Below, piece after piece: positions 9,030 through 17,487 of a stretch of DNA of 64,000 nt. The translations under genes were made by a program, and so were the position numbers. Under the pieces are notes generated by a model, which made no database searches, was not told where the DNA came from, and was given only the letters and a program-made list of their open reading frames with translations. How positions within the stretch are numbered: position 1 is the stretch's first letter; every line of letters begins with the position of its first letter. Location of the stretch: positions 431,384 to 495,383 of the forward strand of contig NZ_AHCB03000006.1 of the NCBI RefSeq assembly GCF_000238335.3, given 5' to 3'. This DNA comes from Pseudoalteromonas marina (GTDB taxonomy: Bacteria > Pseudomonadota > Gammaproteobacteria > Enterobacterales > Alteromonadaceae).

Positions 9030-9562
9030 TACCTAGCCACCGGTGTTTTACGATTCAACACAGCATTTTTCAATTTAACCAAACCTAAAATATCTTTGTT
9101 AATAATGAGTACTAAAGCCATTATTATATCACTAGAAACCTGTCCAATAGCATACAATCCCCAACCCCACCAATAATCATAATTAGCCGAAACAGCATAA
9201 TCGTAATGCATAACCAAAAACAGCATAGCGTTAAGACTCAAACCAAGAATAAGATAATAATATGCAATTGAGTAAGGCGCTTTGTAAAAGTGTGAAAAGG
9301 TCACGATTGCAAAAATAGCAACCACGTCAGATAGAGCAAAATCTAAATAAAACGAAGTCGTAATAATTAACTGCGCTTTTCCCATTATTAAGGTCAGCGT
9401 ATACGACAACATCATTATTAAAGACAGAAACATAACGCTTCTGTTTTTAACATTTATGCTTATTGTTAAATTATAAAGAAATGCAACAGCAAAAAACCAT
9501 GTGATAAAAATACTCAAATGGGCATTGATTGAACCAAGCATTAATGTGGCATGTTCAAGCAT
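9029..9562 (-). CDS. Array membrane protein, copy 6
   Basis: A 177-residue, more diverged paralogue. Helix 1 and the first cytoplasmic loop differ (NVKNRSVMFLSLIMM), yet the helix-3 acid (LSDVVAIFA), MHYD at the end of helix 4, the helix-5 acid (SSDIIMALV) and NKDILGLVKLKN are all retained. Its last ~25 residues match copies 2-5 almost exactly, although the first half is only distantly related, which points to partial gene conversion. Its ATG directly follows the stop of copy 7. Function unknown. Confidence 0.83.
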   Translation of the reverse strand: MLEHATLMLGSINAHLSIFITWFFAVAFLYNLTISINVKNRSVMFLSLIMMLSYTLTLIMGKAQLIITTSFYLDFALSDVVAIFAIVTFSHFYKAPYSIAYYYLILGLSLNAMLFLVMHYDYAVSANYDYWWGWGLYAIGQVSSDIIMALVLIINKDILGLVKLKNAVLNRKTPVAR

Positions 9563-10069
9563 TTATAAACTTCGACTCAATTGTTTGTATATGTATGATT
9601 TTGCTTTAACCAAACCCAAGAAGTCTTTTTTAATGAAGAAAACAGCAACCATGGCAAAGTCGTTAAAGTTAACTAGCCAAGAGTAAAGTACTGTAAAAAG
9701 CCACGGTTCGTAGTTTTTATAAACCACGGTATCTAAATGCATTCCTAAAAATAGGATGGCATTCACTGAGAGCCCCGTTAATAAATAGGCGGATATAAGC
9801 CTCTCTTTAATAAATAAATTAAGCACCACTAGGGCAAAAATAGTGGCTATATCAAAATAAAAAAAATCGAGGTACCGTATTGTTTGAATATCTATAAAAA
9901 GGCTTGATAGATATGAAACAGTCATCACTAAAGATAACCAAACACGCTTTTTGTCAGCCTTATTAATGCTAGAAACGAATGAATACAAAAAGGCCATTAA
10001 AAAACCCCACTGTACCAATGCTCCAATATAAAAACTTACATCAGGACTTAACATCAGATCATCTAACAT
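9563..10069 (-). CDS. Array membrane protein, copy 7 (first gene of the seven-gene block)
   Basis: A 168-residue, diverged paralogue. Family marks are NKADKKRVWLSLVM after helix 1, FDIATI in helix 3, GMHLDT, the helix-5 acid (FNDFAMV) and the tail KKDFLGLVKAK. It lacks the WWLWG motif, showing EPWLFTVLYSW instead. It is the promoter-proximal gene of the block: a 5' region of about 230 bases with a strong candidate promoter precedes it. Function unknown. Confidence 0.82.
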   Translation of the reverse strand: MLDDLMLSPDVSFYIGALVQWGFLMAFLYSFVSSINKADKKRVWLSLVMTVSYLSSLFIDIQTIRYLDFFYFDIATIFALVVLNLFIKERLISAYLLTGLSVNAILFLGMHLDTVVYKNYEPWLFTVLYSWLVNFNDFAMVAVFFIKKDFLGLVKAKSYIYKQLSRSL

Positions 10070-10077
10070 AATAATCG

Positions 10078-10185
10078 CTAATGTAATAAGAGCAGGTCAT
10101 TCTGGTCGGTAAGTGCACGTTTAATTTGATAGGTTTGCATATGTTTGAAACCAATCTGAATAAAAAAGTCATTAAAAATACCCAT
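10078..10185 (-). CDS. Possible 35-codon leader ORF or remnant
   Basis: An in-frame ATG-to-TAG reading frame of 35 residues ends 8 bp before copy 7. The internal part from a second ATG (MQTYQIKRALTDQNDLLLLH) has the look of a GNAT acetyltransferase N-terminus (IKRA...D...LL.LH). It could be a truncated gene start left by insertion of the array, or a leader peptide. No Shine-Dalgarno is visible before either ATG, so translation is doubtful. Confidence 0.25.
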   Translation of the reverse strand: MGIFNDFFIQIGFKHMQTYQIKRALTDQNDLLLLH

Positions 10186-10309
10186 TATAAAAATGCACTA
10201 ATGTACATAGATAATTGGGGCTAGTTTTAAAGCGTTTCATGATTTAGTTGTTTACCACGTTTTAGGAGTATGCTTCTATTTTTCAGTCTAAAACTGAGTG
10301 ACATGTGGC

Positions 10310-10337
10310 TTATACTTTATAAAGTATAGTTGTCAAA
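10310..10337 (-). promoter_or_regulatory. Candidate promoter of the seven-gene array with overlapping palindrome
   Basis: On the minus strand TTGACA (10337-10332) is followed after 16 bases by TATAAG (10315-10310), a near-consensus sigma-70 promoter. An 18-bp perfect palindrome, TATACTTTATAAAGTATA (10312-10329), fills the spacer and overlaps the -10 box. A dimeric repressor bound there would block the promoter. Transcription would begin near 10303 and run through copies 7 to 1. Confidence 0.6.
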
Positions 10338-10420
10338 ATACAGTTATTAGAAATAAAGTAACCGCCCTTAAATTTATGCTTTGACGTTTTTTCATCGTAA
10401 AAATAAAAATGAATTTTAAG

Positions 10421-10954
10421 CTAGGGCATTTTTGAATTAGCGCTTGGATTTAGTAAAGTGCGGATTGCATTTTTAAGTTTATGAAGCCCTAAAATATCTC
10501 TATCAACTATCAAAGCTACAATCATTGTAATATCAACTAGGTTTACAGTGTATAAGAATACCTCCCACAACCACCAATGTTGTTTGTTTTCATAAATGTA
10601 TATATCGATATGCATTAACGCAAAGAAGACGGTATTGATACTGAGACCTATTATTAAATATAAAAATGATTGGGTAGTTTTTTTTACTATTTTATATAAG
10701 CACAGAAGAGCGGTAATTGTAGCTATATCATATAAGGCGAAATTTAAGTAGAGTGAGTTTTTTAGGGAAAGCCAAGTAAAAAAGTAATCTGATAAGGTGT
10801 ATGAACACATCATAACAAAAGAACTTAGTAAGAGGGTTGTGCCTCTTTTCACACCCAGTGAATAAACAAATGCATTAAAAAAAAAAGCCATTAAAAATCC
10901 CCACATAAAAAAAGCAGAGAGTGAAAACAGCCCAAACAAATCTTGTAATAACAT
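10421..10954 (-). CDS. Array membrane protein, copy 8 (separate, diverged)
   Basis: A 177-residue paralogue standing 351 bp upstream of the main block. It shares five helices and the family residues: LSSFVMMCSYTLS in helix 2, YDIATI in helix 3, LMHIDI, WWLWEV, VDITMIV in helix 5 and DRDILGLHKLKN. The first cytoplasmic loop differs (SLGVKRGTT). It begins 16 bp after the 68-codon gene, so the two probably form one transcript. As the outlier with its own partner, it may be the ancestral copy. Function unknown. Confidence 0.82.
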   Translation of the reverse strand: MLLQDLFGLFSLSAFFMWGFLMAFFFNAFVYSLGVKRGTTLLLSSFVMMCSYTLSDYFFTWLSLKNSLYLNFALYDIATITALLCLYKIVKKTTQSFLYLIIGLSINTVFFALMHIDIYIYENKQHWWLWEVFLYTVNLVDITMIVALIVDRDILGLHKLKNAIRTLLNPSANSKMP

Positions 10955-10970
10955 CTAACGCCTTAAATTA

Positions 10971-11177
10971 TCACTTTGGTTTTTTAGGAACTAATTCTGG
11001 TAACAAAATGGCAGAACGGCTTAAATCAGCACTCGCTGCACTCAAACCTTCTTGCGAGAAACTCACTGTATCAGATTGTAGGGTTTTAGTGCTAGTAGTT
11101 TGTTGAGCCAAAGGCTGTAATTGTTGTGTTTTGTTGTATGCTTGCATTTGCACTTGGCTATTAGCTGAAATTTGCAT
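10971..11177 (-). CDS. Small hypothetical protein (68 aa) preceding array copy 8
   Basis: A 68-residue soluble, Gln/Ser/Thr-rich protein with no signal peptide or membrane segment. The central SDTVSFSQEGLSAASADLS resembles a short VTIS-x-EG motif seen at the ends of various small or flagella-associated proteobacterial proteins. That likeness is weak and gives no function. AAGGAT lies 5-10 bp before the ATG. It is followed by array copy 8 after 16 bp and is likely its co-transcribed partner. Confidence 0.65.
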   Translation of the reverse strand: MQISANSQVQMQAYNKTQQLQPLAQQTTSTKTLQSDTVSFSQEGLSAASADLSRSAILLPELVPKKPK

Positions 11178-11261
11178 GTAATTGATCCTTATAAAAGTTT
11201 AAATTTAATTGGCGTAAAACTAAATCACACCATTGTGTAGGTATATGCACTACTCATGGCG

Positions 11262-11303
11262 GTAGTTGCTATTTATAACTACATAGCTAATTGCAAGCTA
11301 TGT
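11262..11303. repeat. Two adjoining inverted repeats upstream of the 68-aa gene
   Basis: GTAGTT / AACTAC (11262-11282, 9-base loop) abuts ACATAGCT / AGCTATGT (11281-11303, 7-base loop). They share two bases, so the two hairpins would compete in single-stranded form. They lie about 85-125 bp before the 68-aa gene and may be operators or an RNA control element. Confidence 0.45.
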
Positions 11304-11390
11304 ACCAACTTTTATTTAAATTTTATTTTTAAGTAAATTACTAGGAATTGACACAATCAAAACACCTCCGACCAGATTAACTCTGGCATA

Positions 11391-11422
11391 AAAAAACGCA
11401 CAGGGGTAACCGTACGTTTTTT
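11391..11422 (-). terminator. Terminator of the argCBFGH operon
   Basis: An inverted repeat AAAAAACG...CGTTTTTT with one internal mismatch is followed on the minus strand by a T run. It lies just past the argH stop and ends the arginine operon. Confidence 0.65.
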
Positions 11423-11435
11423 GTATCCAGGGAGT

Positions 11436-13301
11436 TTAAGCCACGAATTTACACGGGATCGCCGCTTTATTACTTGGCTTTAAAATGTATTCCATTGCTA
11501 CTTCGTCGCAGTTTTCTTTACGAAGGCACAATTCACAATCTTTCATTACTTTTTCTGGCAGGCTGTCTTTACTGCAAAAAGCAAAATCTTGTTTTTCAAA
11601 AAAGTCTGGCACGCGAGTAAGTACAATTACGCGATTAAGTGCCAATTTTTTGGCTTTTATTAGTAAATGGTCAACTAATTGCCGCCCTTGCCCAGTTACC
11701 GCACTTTGCGGATCAATACCCAAAGAGCGTATTTCTGCTAGGCCTGTATCGTATATATACAGCGATGCACAGCCCGACACCTTGCCGTCTATTTCGGTTA
11801 CAGCAAATTCATTAATCGAATGCACCATGTCGCTTTTAGCACGCGGCAAGTTTTCGCCGACTGTTGCCCAGTGTTGAATAAGTTTTGCAATTGATTCAAC
11901 GTCGTCTAGGTTAGCATCACGAACCGTTATCTGCTGTTTTTTTTTGGCTGCTTTAATTGCGCTAGTGACTTGCTCAATGGAGGTGCCGCCAACTGCTTGA
12001 CGCGCTTTAATACAGGCGTCTATTTCAAGTACCGGATAAACATCGTCTTCAAACACATCATTTACTGATTTATATTGTTCAAGTGAGAGCTCCTCAAGGG
12101 TTTTATCTTCACTTATTGCAAGCTGTACCAACACACCTACAATATGATGCCCCTCTCTGAAAGGTACCCCCTTAGCAACTAAGTAATCAGCCAGCTCGGT
12201 TGCATTTGCATGGCCGCCTTTTGCCGCAGCCAATGTACGCTCACCTTTTACTTTTACGCCTTTAATACACGCTTGTGCCATATGAATACACGCAAGCCAT
12301 GTTGGCATCGCATCAAAAATGCCTTCTTTGTCTTCTTGCATATCTTTATTGTAAGCAAGAGGGAGTGCTTTAAGGGTCATCATCATGGCGCTAAAGGCAC
12401 CAAATACACGACCTGTTTTACCACGGATAAGCTCAAGTGCATCTGGGTTCTTTTTTTGCGGCATTAAGGACGAGCCAGACGTAACATTGTCGGCAAGTTC
12501 AATAAAGCCCGCTTCACCTGAGTTATAAAAAATTAAATCTTCAGACATACGCGATAAGTGAATCATTGAAATAGACGCACAACTTAATAGCTCAACAACA
12601 AAGTCACGGTCTGAAACGCCATCAAGGCTATTTTTTGTCGCCCCTGTAAAGCCTAAGCCTTGTGCAAGTGTTTGGCGGTCAATTGGGTAAGCAGTGCCAG
12701 CCAATGCGCCACTGCCTAGCGGGCAATAGTTCATACGGGCTTTAGCGTCCTGCAAACGGCTTTCGTCGCGTTCTAGCATTTCAACATACGCCATACACCA
12801 GTGGCTAAATAGTACGGGTTGTGCACGTTGCAAATGGGTATAACCAGGTAAAATAGTACCTAGTTCGCGTTCAGCCAACGCAACAAATTCAGCTTTTAAT
12901 TGCGCAATGGCTTTTAAAATATGATCGGCAGTATCACGGCACCATAATCTGAAATCGGTGGCTACTTGGTCATTTCGACTGCGACCTGTGTGTAACTTTT
13001 TAGCTAGGTCACCCACTTTCTCAATTAGAGCCGCTTCAACATGCGAATGAATATCTTCAGCACCTGAGGTAGCTACAGCGGTTGGGTCTGCTTTTACCTC
13101 TTCGAGTAACTCGTATAATGCCGATACTAATTCTTTGTGCTCATCGTTTGATAGCACGTTAACTTGTTCAAGTGCGCCAGCCCATGCAACAGAGCCAATA
13201 ATATCTTGCTCTGCTAGTTGGTAGTCAAATGGAAGAGAGTCGTTAAATTGTTTAAACGCCTCGTCTGGACCCGTAGAAAAACGTCCGCCCCATAATGCCA
13301 T
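11436..13301 (-). CDS. argH: Argininosuccinate lyase fused to an N-acetyltransferase domain
   Basis: Residues 1 to about 455 are argininosuccinate lyase, which splits argininosuccinate into arginine and fumarate; the fumarase/lyase signature [12 protein letters not shown] lies near residue 277. Residues about 465-621 are a GNAT domain with an acetyl-CoA loop ([12 protein letters not shown]), like the short N-acetylglutamate synthase of the ArgH(A) fusions described in marine gammaproteobacteria. The protein would thus catalyse both the first and last steps of arginine synthesis. A Cys cluster near the C-terminus ([10 protein letters not shown]) is notable. It is the last gene of the argCBFGH run. 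Confidence 0.96.
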   Translation of the reverse strand: MALWGGRFSTGPDEAFKQFNDSLPFDYQLAEQDIIGSVAWAGALEQVNVLSNDEHKELVSALYELLEEVKADPTAVATSGAEDIHSHVEAALIEKVGDLAKKLHTGRSRNDQVATDFRLWCRDTADHILKAIAQLKAEFVALAERELGTILPGYTHLQRAQPVLFSHWCMAYVEMLERDESRLQDAKARMNYCPLGSGALAGTAYPIDRQTLAQGLGFTGATKNSLDGVSDRDFVVELLSCASISMIHLSRMSEDLIFYNSGEAGFIELADNVTSGSSLMPQKKNPDALELIRGKTGRVFGAFSAMMMTLKALPLAYNKDMQEDKEGIFDAMPTWLACIHMAQACIKGVKVKGERTLAAAKGGHANATELADYLVAKGVPFREGHHIVGVLVQLAISEDKTLEELSLEQYKSVNDVFEDDVYPVLEIDACIKARQAVGGTSIEQVTSAIKAAKKKQQITVRDANLDDVESIAKLIQHWATVGENLPRAKSDMVHSINEFAVTEIDGKVSGCASLYIYDTGLAEIRSLGIDPQSAVTGQGRQLVDHLLIKAKKLALNRVIVLTRVPDFFEKQDFAFCSKDSLPEKVMKDCELCLRKENCDEVAMEYILKPSNKAAIPCKFVA

Positions 13302-13349
13302 GAAATATCTCCAAACCCTGAAATGCCCCTTTTACAAGGGGCGTAAAAT

Positions 13350-14552
13350 TTACTTTTTAGACAACGCCGAAATTCTGCTTGAAAGCGAGAATAAACGAAT
13401 AAAACCTTCAGCATGTGATTGGTCATACACATCATCTTCGCCAAAGGTCGCAAAGTCTTCGCTGTATAGGCTGTTAGGTGATTTTTTCTGAACCGCAGTC
13501 ACTTGGCCTTTATAAAGCTTAAGTACCACTTCACCCGTTGCTAATGTAGATAACGCCTCAGCGCCCGCTAAAATAGAGTCTTTTAGTGGTGTGAACCAAC
13601 GACCGTCGTACACTAGGTGCGAAAATTCGCCGCCTAATACTTCTTTCCACTTACGGCTTGATTTATCAAGTACTAGCTCGTCTATTGCTTGAAGCGCAGC
13701 CATGATCACCGTACCACCTGGGGTTTCGTAACAGCCGCGCGATTTCATGCCTACTAAACGGTTTTCCACTATATCAACACGGCCAACACCATGCGGTGAC
13801 GCAATGTCGTTTAATTTAACTAAACAATCATAAGGTTTAAGCTCTTCGCCATTGACGGCAACCACTTCACCTTCAACTACTTTTAATGTTACTAGCTCGG
13901 CTTTATCGGGTGCTTGCTCTGGAGAGTTAGTCCAAGTCCAAACTTGATCGCTAGGCTCACACCATGGATCTTCAAGCTCGCCGCCTTCGTGCGAAATATG
14001 CCATGCGTTTGCATCACGGCTGTAAATTTTTGTTGCAGAGGCAGAGCACGGAATATCACGCTCGGCTAAGTAATCTAATAGTGATTCACGGCTTGATAAG
14101 TCCCACTCTCGCCATGGTGCAATGACTTTTAAATCAGGTGCAAGCGCTGCAAAACACGATTCAAAACGTACTTGGTCGTTACCTTTACCCGTACAACCAT
14201 GCGACAGCGCATCGGCACCTACTTTGCGTGCAATTTCAACTTGCGCTTTAGCAATGATTGGACGCGCCATTGAGGTACCTAGTAAGTAAGTACCTTCATA
14301 AATAGAACCTGTTTTAAGCGTTGGGTAAATGTATTCACTTACCATTTCATCTTTTAAGTCAACCACGTAACACTCTGATGCGCCTGATGCGATGGCTTTT
14401 TCTTCAACGCCTTCAAGCTCTTCTGCGCCTTGACCTACATCGGCAACAAACGCGATTACTTCACAGCCGTAATTTTCTTTTAACCATGGCACGATAGCCG
14501 ATGTATCTAGACCACCTGAATAGGCTAAAACGACTTTTTTAATTGAACTCAT
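13350..14552 (-). CDS. argG: Argininosuccinate synthase
   Basis: Joins citrulline and aspartate with ATP to give argininosuccinate. The 400-residue protein opens with the PP-loop [12 protein letters not shown] and keeps the [15 protein letters not shown] segment near residue 115 and [15 protein letters not shown] near residue 175, both typical of the short bacterial ArgG type. The start overlaps the argF stop by 4 bp. It sits 48 bp upstream of argH in the same operon. Confidence 0.98.
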   Translation of the reverse strand: MSSIKKVVLAYSGGLDTSAIVPWLKENYGCEVIAFVADVGQGAEELEGVEEKAIASGASECYVVDLKDEMVSEYIYPTLKTGSIYEGTYLLGTSMARPIIAKAQVEIARKVGADALSHGCTGKGNDQVRFESCFAALAPDLKVIAPWREWDLSSRESLLDYLAERDIPCSASATKIYSRDANAWHISHEGGELEDPWCEPSDQVWTWTNSPEQAPDKAELVTLKVVEGEVVAVNGEELKPYDCLVKLNDIASPHGVGRVDIVENRLVGMKSRGCYETPGGTVIMAALQAIDELVLDKSSRKWKEVLGGEFSHLVYDGRWFTPLKDSILAGAEALSTLATGEVVLKLYKGQVTAVQKKSPNSLYSEDFATFGEDDVYDQSHAEGFIRLFSLSSRISALSKK

Positions 14553-15481
14553 AGGTGTTCCTTAACAAAATTTGGATTTAGTAATGTAACTAGCAGAGCA
14601 TTTTGCGCATGCATGCGATTTTCTGCTTGTTGAATAATTTTTGATGCTGGGCCATCCATTACCTCAGAGGTAATTTCAAACTCACGGTGTGCCGGTTGGC
14701 AATGTAATACCGTAGTCGCCCCTGTTTGATCTAGCAATGCTTGGTTTAACTGATAAGGCATATATTTTTCTTTAACTTGCTCAAGAGGCGTATCATCGCC
14801 CATAGACACCCATGTATCGGCGTAAACAACGTTTGCGCCAACCGCCGCTTCTACACGGTCGCTCACCATTACTGATGCGCCATTCATAGCTGCTATTTGC
14901 TCTGCTTTTTTAAGAATTTGCGAATCAGGCGAACTGCCTTTAGGCGTTACTGCTACAAAATCAGTACCAAGCGTTGCCGCTAATAGCATAAGTGAATGAG
15001 TTACATTATTGCCCTCGCCTAGGTAAGCTACTTTAAGCTCACTCACATCGCCATGTACTTCTTGAAGCGTTAAAAAGTCTGCCAATGCTTGGCACGGATG
15101 ATACAAGTCACACAAGCTATTAATCACAGGAACAGAAGAGTACTCACCTAATGTGGTTAACGTGCTGTGCTGGTTTACACGCGCTACAATACCGTCAGCC
15201 CACGTTGAAATATTTAGTGCAAAATCTTTTACAGATTCACGTGCGCCCATTGCGCCATTTTGCTGATCTAAATAAACCGCATGACCACCTAAACGATTAA
15301 TGCCAATATCAAACGATAAACGTGTGCGTAAGCTCTGTTTTTCAAATAGCGTAACAACTGACTTGCCCGCAAGTACTTGGCTGTATTTTTCTGGCTTTGC
15401 CTTTAAATCACGCGCGAGGTTTAATAAATTAAGTGCGCCTTGTTGGTCTAATTCTAGACCCGTTAAAAAATTCTCTAACAT
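14549..15481 (-). CDS. argF: Ornithine carbamoyltransferase
   Basis: Forms citrulline from ornithine and carbamoyl phosphate. The carbamoyl-phosphate loop reads SLRTR where S-T-R-T-R is usual, followed by HPCQALADF near residue 130 and HCQPAHR near residue 270. I use ATG at 15481 (310 residues), with AGGG 5 bp before it and 7 bp after the argB stop, rather than an in-frame upstream start at 15514 that would overlap argB and add 11 atypical residues. It overlaps argG by 4 bp. Confidence 0.96.
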   Translation of the reverse strand: MLENFLTGLELDQQGALNLLNLARDLKAKPEKYSQVLAGKSVVTLFEKQSLRTRLSFDIGINRLGGHAVYLDQQNGAMGARESVKDFALNISTWADGIVARVNQHSTLTTLGEYSSVPVINSLCDLYHPCQALADFLTLQEVHGDVSELKVAYLGEGNNVTHSLMLLAATLGTDFVAVTPKGSSPDSQILKKAEQIAAMNGASVMVSDRVEAAVGANVVYADTWVSMGDDTPLEQVKEKYMPYQLNQALLDQTGATTVLHCQPAHREFEITSEVMDGPASKIIQQAENRMHAQNALLVTLLNPNFVKEHL

Positions 15482-15488
15482 GGTAACC

Positions 15489-16256
15489 CTATGGTGTAAT
15501 CTTTGTTCCGACATGCTCGCCTTGCAGCAAAGCAGTTAAATTTTCTGGCTTTTGCCAGCTGGAAATATACACACCGCGTCGTAAGTGTAGGGCAGCGTGA
15601 AGACTGGTCTTAACTTTGACCTCCATCCCGCCCACAATTACTCCCTCTGCAATTAAAGTCTCAATGTGTTTTGTATCTAATTGATGTAATGGCTGCTTAT
15701 TAGCGTCAAGTACGGCCTCTACATCAGTCATAAAAATAAGTTCTGCATTTAAATTATTGGCGATAGCTGCCGCTGCCTCGTCTGCATTAACGTTGTACCA
15801 AAGCCCTTGCTCGTCAAAACCTATAGAGCTAACAATTGGTAAGCGCCCGACGTTTAGTAAATCGTTAATAATAGAGTCATTGTTACTTTCGCATTTTCCT
15901 ACTAGGCACAATGCTTTGAGCTTTTGCGATGCGGTTACGCCTGCTTCGTAAAGGCTTAAACCCACAGGTTTGTGGCCAGCAGCAATAGCTTGAGCCATTA
16001 GCTGCTTGTTTGCACAGCCTGCAAGTGCACCAACTATATGGGGCATTTGTTCTGCCGGGCTAATACGTAGACCTTGATGCTTAGCGCTAACAAAACCGGC
16101 TTCTTTTAACCATGTATCGACTAATGCCCCGCCACCATGCACAATTACAAAGTTATGACTTGGCTGATTAGACAACACATCAAATAACGCACGAGCAGCA
16201 TTTTCAGTATTAAGTACAGCGCCGCCAAGCTTAATAACCCACGTTTTTTTAGCCAT
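15489..16256 (-). CDS. argB: Acetylglutamate kinase
   Basis: Phosphorylates N-acetylglutamate, step two of the acetylated ornithine route. The 255-residue length is that of the short, arginine-insensitive enterobacterial type. KLGGAVL near residue 9 and the VHGGGALVD loop near residue 40 are the kinase signatures; FMTDVEAVLD lies near residue 174. The start shares one base with the argC stop, and argF follows after 7 bp. Confidence 0.97.
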   Translation of the reverse strand: MAKKTWVIKLGGAVLNTENAARALFDVLSNQPSHNFVIVHGGGALVDTWLKEAGFVSAKHQGLRISPAEQMPHIVGALAGCANKQLMAQAIAAGHKPVGLSLYEAGVTASQKLKALCLVGKCESNNDSIINDLLNVGRLPIVSSIGFDEQGLWYNVNADEAAAAIANNLNAELIFMTDVEAVLDANKQPLHQLDTKHIETLIAEGVIVGGMEVKVKTSLHAALHLRRGVYISSWQKPENLTALLQGEHVGTKITP

Positions 16257-17266
16257 TAAAACGCTCCTTTTAAGCCTGTGGTGTGGTCTAAATTCATTGA
16301 TAAATTAATACACTGCAGAGCTTGCCCTGCAGCACCTTTTAGTAAATTATCGATGGCTGCCATAACAATGAGCTGAGAGCCTTGCTGCTGCCAACCAATA
16401 TCAACATAAGGCTGCTTTGCAACTCCCTTAATTGACGGGATCTTACTACCTAACAAGCGGATTAAAGGCTCGTTTTCAAGCACGCTGTAGGCCTTAGCCA
16501 CTTGCTCACTTGTAACATTAGGTTTTAGTTGCACGTAAATGGTTTCTAAAATACCGCGAGCAAAGTTACCTAAATGAGGTGTAAATAAAACCTGGTGACC
16601 AAGGTGTTGCTCTATTTCTGGTCCGTGGCGATGATTAAATAAACCATATGGCGCTAGCGACACTTCACAAAAGTGAGTACCTACACTGGCTTTACGCCCT
16701 GCACCAGTTACACCCGACACTGCATTAATAATAATTTTGTCGTCGCTTAACAAACCTGCTTGCTGTAGTGGCTTTAACGCATTCAGCGCCGCAGTAGGAT
16801 AACAGCCAGCAACAGCCACTAAATTTGCATTTGCAATGTCGTTGCTATTCCATTCAGCTAAACCATAGGCCGATTCATTTAATAACTCAGGGTGCTTATG
16901 TTCAAAGCCGTAATAAGTAACGTAATCATCATTGCTTGCAAGGCGATAACCACCCGATAGGTCAAACACCTTTTTGCCCATCGCTAAAAATTGCGGGGCT
17001 AAATCTACACTTACTTTATGGTCGGTACACAGGCATACGTAATCTGCATTCGCATTAATGTCGTCGAACGCTGACTTTGTAAGAGGAAGTAAAGGAGTAT
17101 CAAGTAAACCTAAGTGCTCTGGATATAAATCACTCAGTAATTTGTGTTTATCTAAGCTTCCTTCAGATACATAGCTACCTGACAGTTTTAAATTTGGGTG
17201 TTTAGCCACAAGGCTTGCTAGTTCTGCGCCGCTGTATCCACTTGCGCCAATAATCGCTACATTCAT
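16256..17266 (-). CDS. argC: N-acetyl-gamma-glutamyl-phosphate reductase
   Basis: Reduces N-acetylglutamyl phosphate to the semialdehyde with NADPH. The protein has 336 residues. GASGYSGAEL at residue 7 is the NADP-binding loop, and VAGCYPTAALNAL near residue 153 carries the active-site Cys. It is the first gene of argC-argB-argF-argG-argH and lies divergent from argE across a 221-bp region with ArgR-like boxes. Confidence 0.97.
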   Translation of the reverse strand: MNVAIIGASGYSGAELASLVAKHPNLKLSGSYVSEGSLDKHKLLSDLYPEHLGLLDTPLLPLTKSAFDDINANADYVCLCTDHKVSVDLAPQFLAMGKKVFDLSGGYRLASNDDYVTYYGFEHKHPELLNESAYGLAEWNSNDIANANLVAVAGCYPTAALNALKPLQQAGLLSDDKIIINAVSGVTGAGRKASVGTHFCEVSLAPYGLFNHRHGPEIEQHLGHQVLFTPHLGNFARGILETIYVQLKPNVTSEQVAKAYSVLENEPLIRLLGSKIPSIKGVAKQPYVDIGWQQQGSQLIVMAAIDNLLKGAAGQALQCINLSMNLDHTTGLKGAF

Positions 17267-17353
17267 TATTTACTCATTATCTTAAAATCTATTACTACTT
17301 ATTTGTGTGTTCGCTTACACTAGCTTAGGTGCTAAGTAAGTCTTTTTTGTTAA

Positions 17354-17477
17354 TGAATTTTGATTATCGTCGCATTATCTTCATTGTGTTACTTAATATA
17401 TTTATGCTTAAAAAGTGAATTGATATTCATCATAAATACTTTTATATTGTTATGCAATTAAATTGAATAGTTATTTT
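17354..17477. promoter_or_regulatory. ArgR-like operator boxes between argC and argE
   Basis: Three matches to the ARG-box core TGAAT-N4-ATTCA are visible. 17416-17429 (TGAATTGATATTCA) is perfect; 17354-17367 (TGAATTTTGATTAT) and 17464-17477 (TGAATAGTTATTTT) are partial. ArgR hexamers typically bind paired boxes in arginine promoters and repress when arginine is plentiful. The location between the divergent arginine genes fits joint control of both directions. Confidence 0.7.
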
Positions 17478-17487
17478 GGAATTTTTT

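Larger units (their letters stand above)
10070..10420 (-). other. Leader region between array copies 8 and 7
   Basis: This 351-base stretch interrupts the array. It holds a candidate promoter with an overlapping palindrome near 10310-10337 and the 35-codon frame ending at 10078. The rest is A+T-rich with no convincing gene and no sequence resembling another array copy, so the spacer is not an obvious decayed paralogue. Confidence 0.6.

Noticed and set aside
9563..10069. MHYT sensor domain assignment for the array proteins
   Set aside because: MHYT domains have repeated MH-T motifs in six or seven helices. The array proteins have one MH.D motif in five helices, so the likeness is superficial.
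10070..10420. Spacer as a decayed array copy
   Set aside because: Translation of the minus strand shows none of the family motifs, so it is not an obvious pseudogene of the family.
6394..10954. Array as insertion sequence or prophage
   Set aside because: No transposase, integrase, terminal repeat or phage structural gene is present, and the flanks are core genes.
14549..15514. Longer ArgF start at 15514
   Set aside because: It would overlap argB and adds residues unlike the family. The ATG at 15481 has AGGG at good spacing and follows the argB stop by 7 bp.
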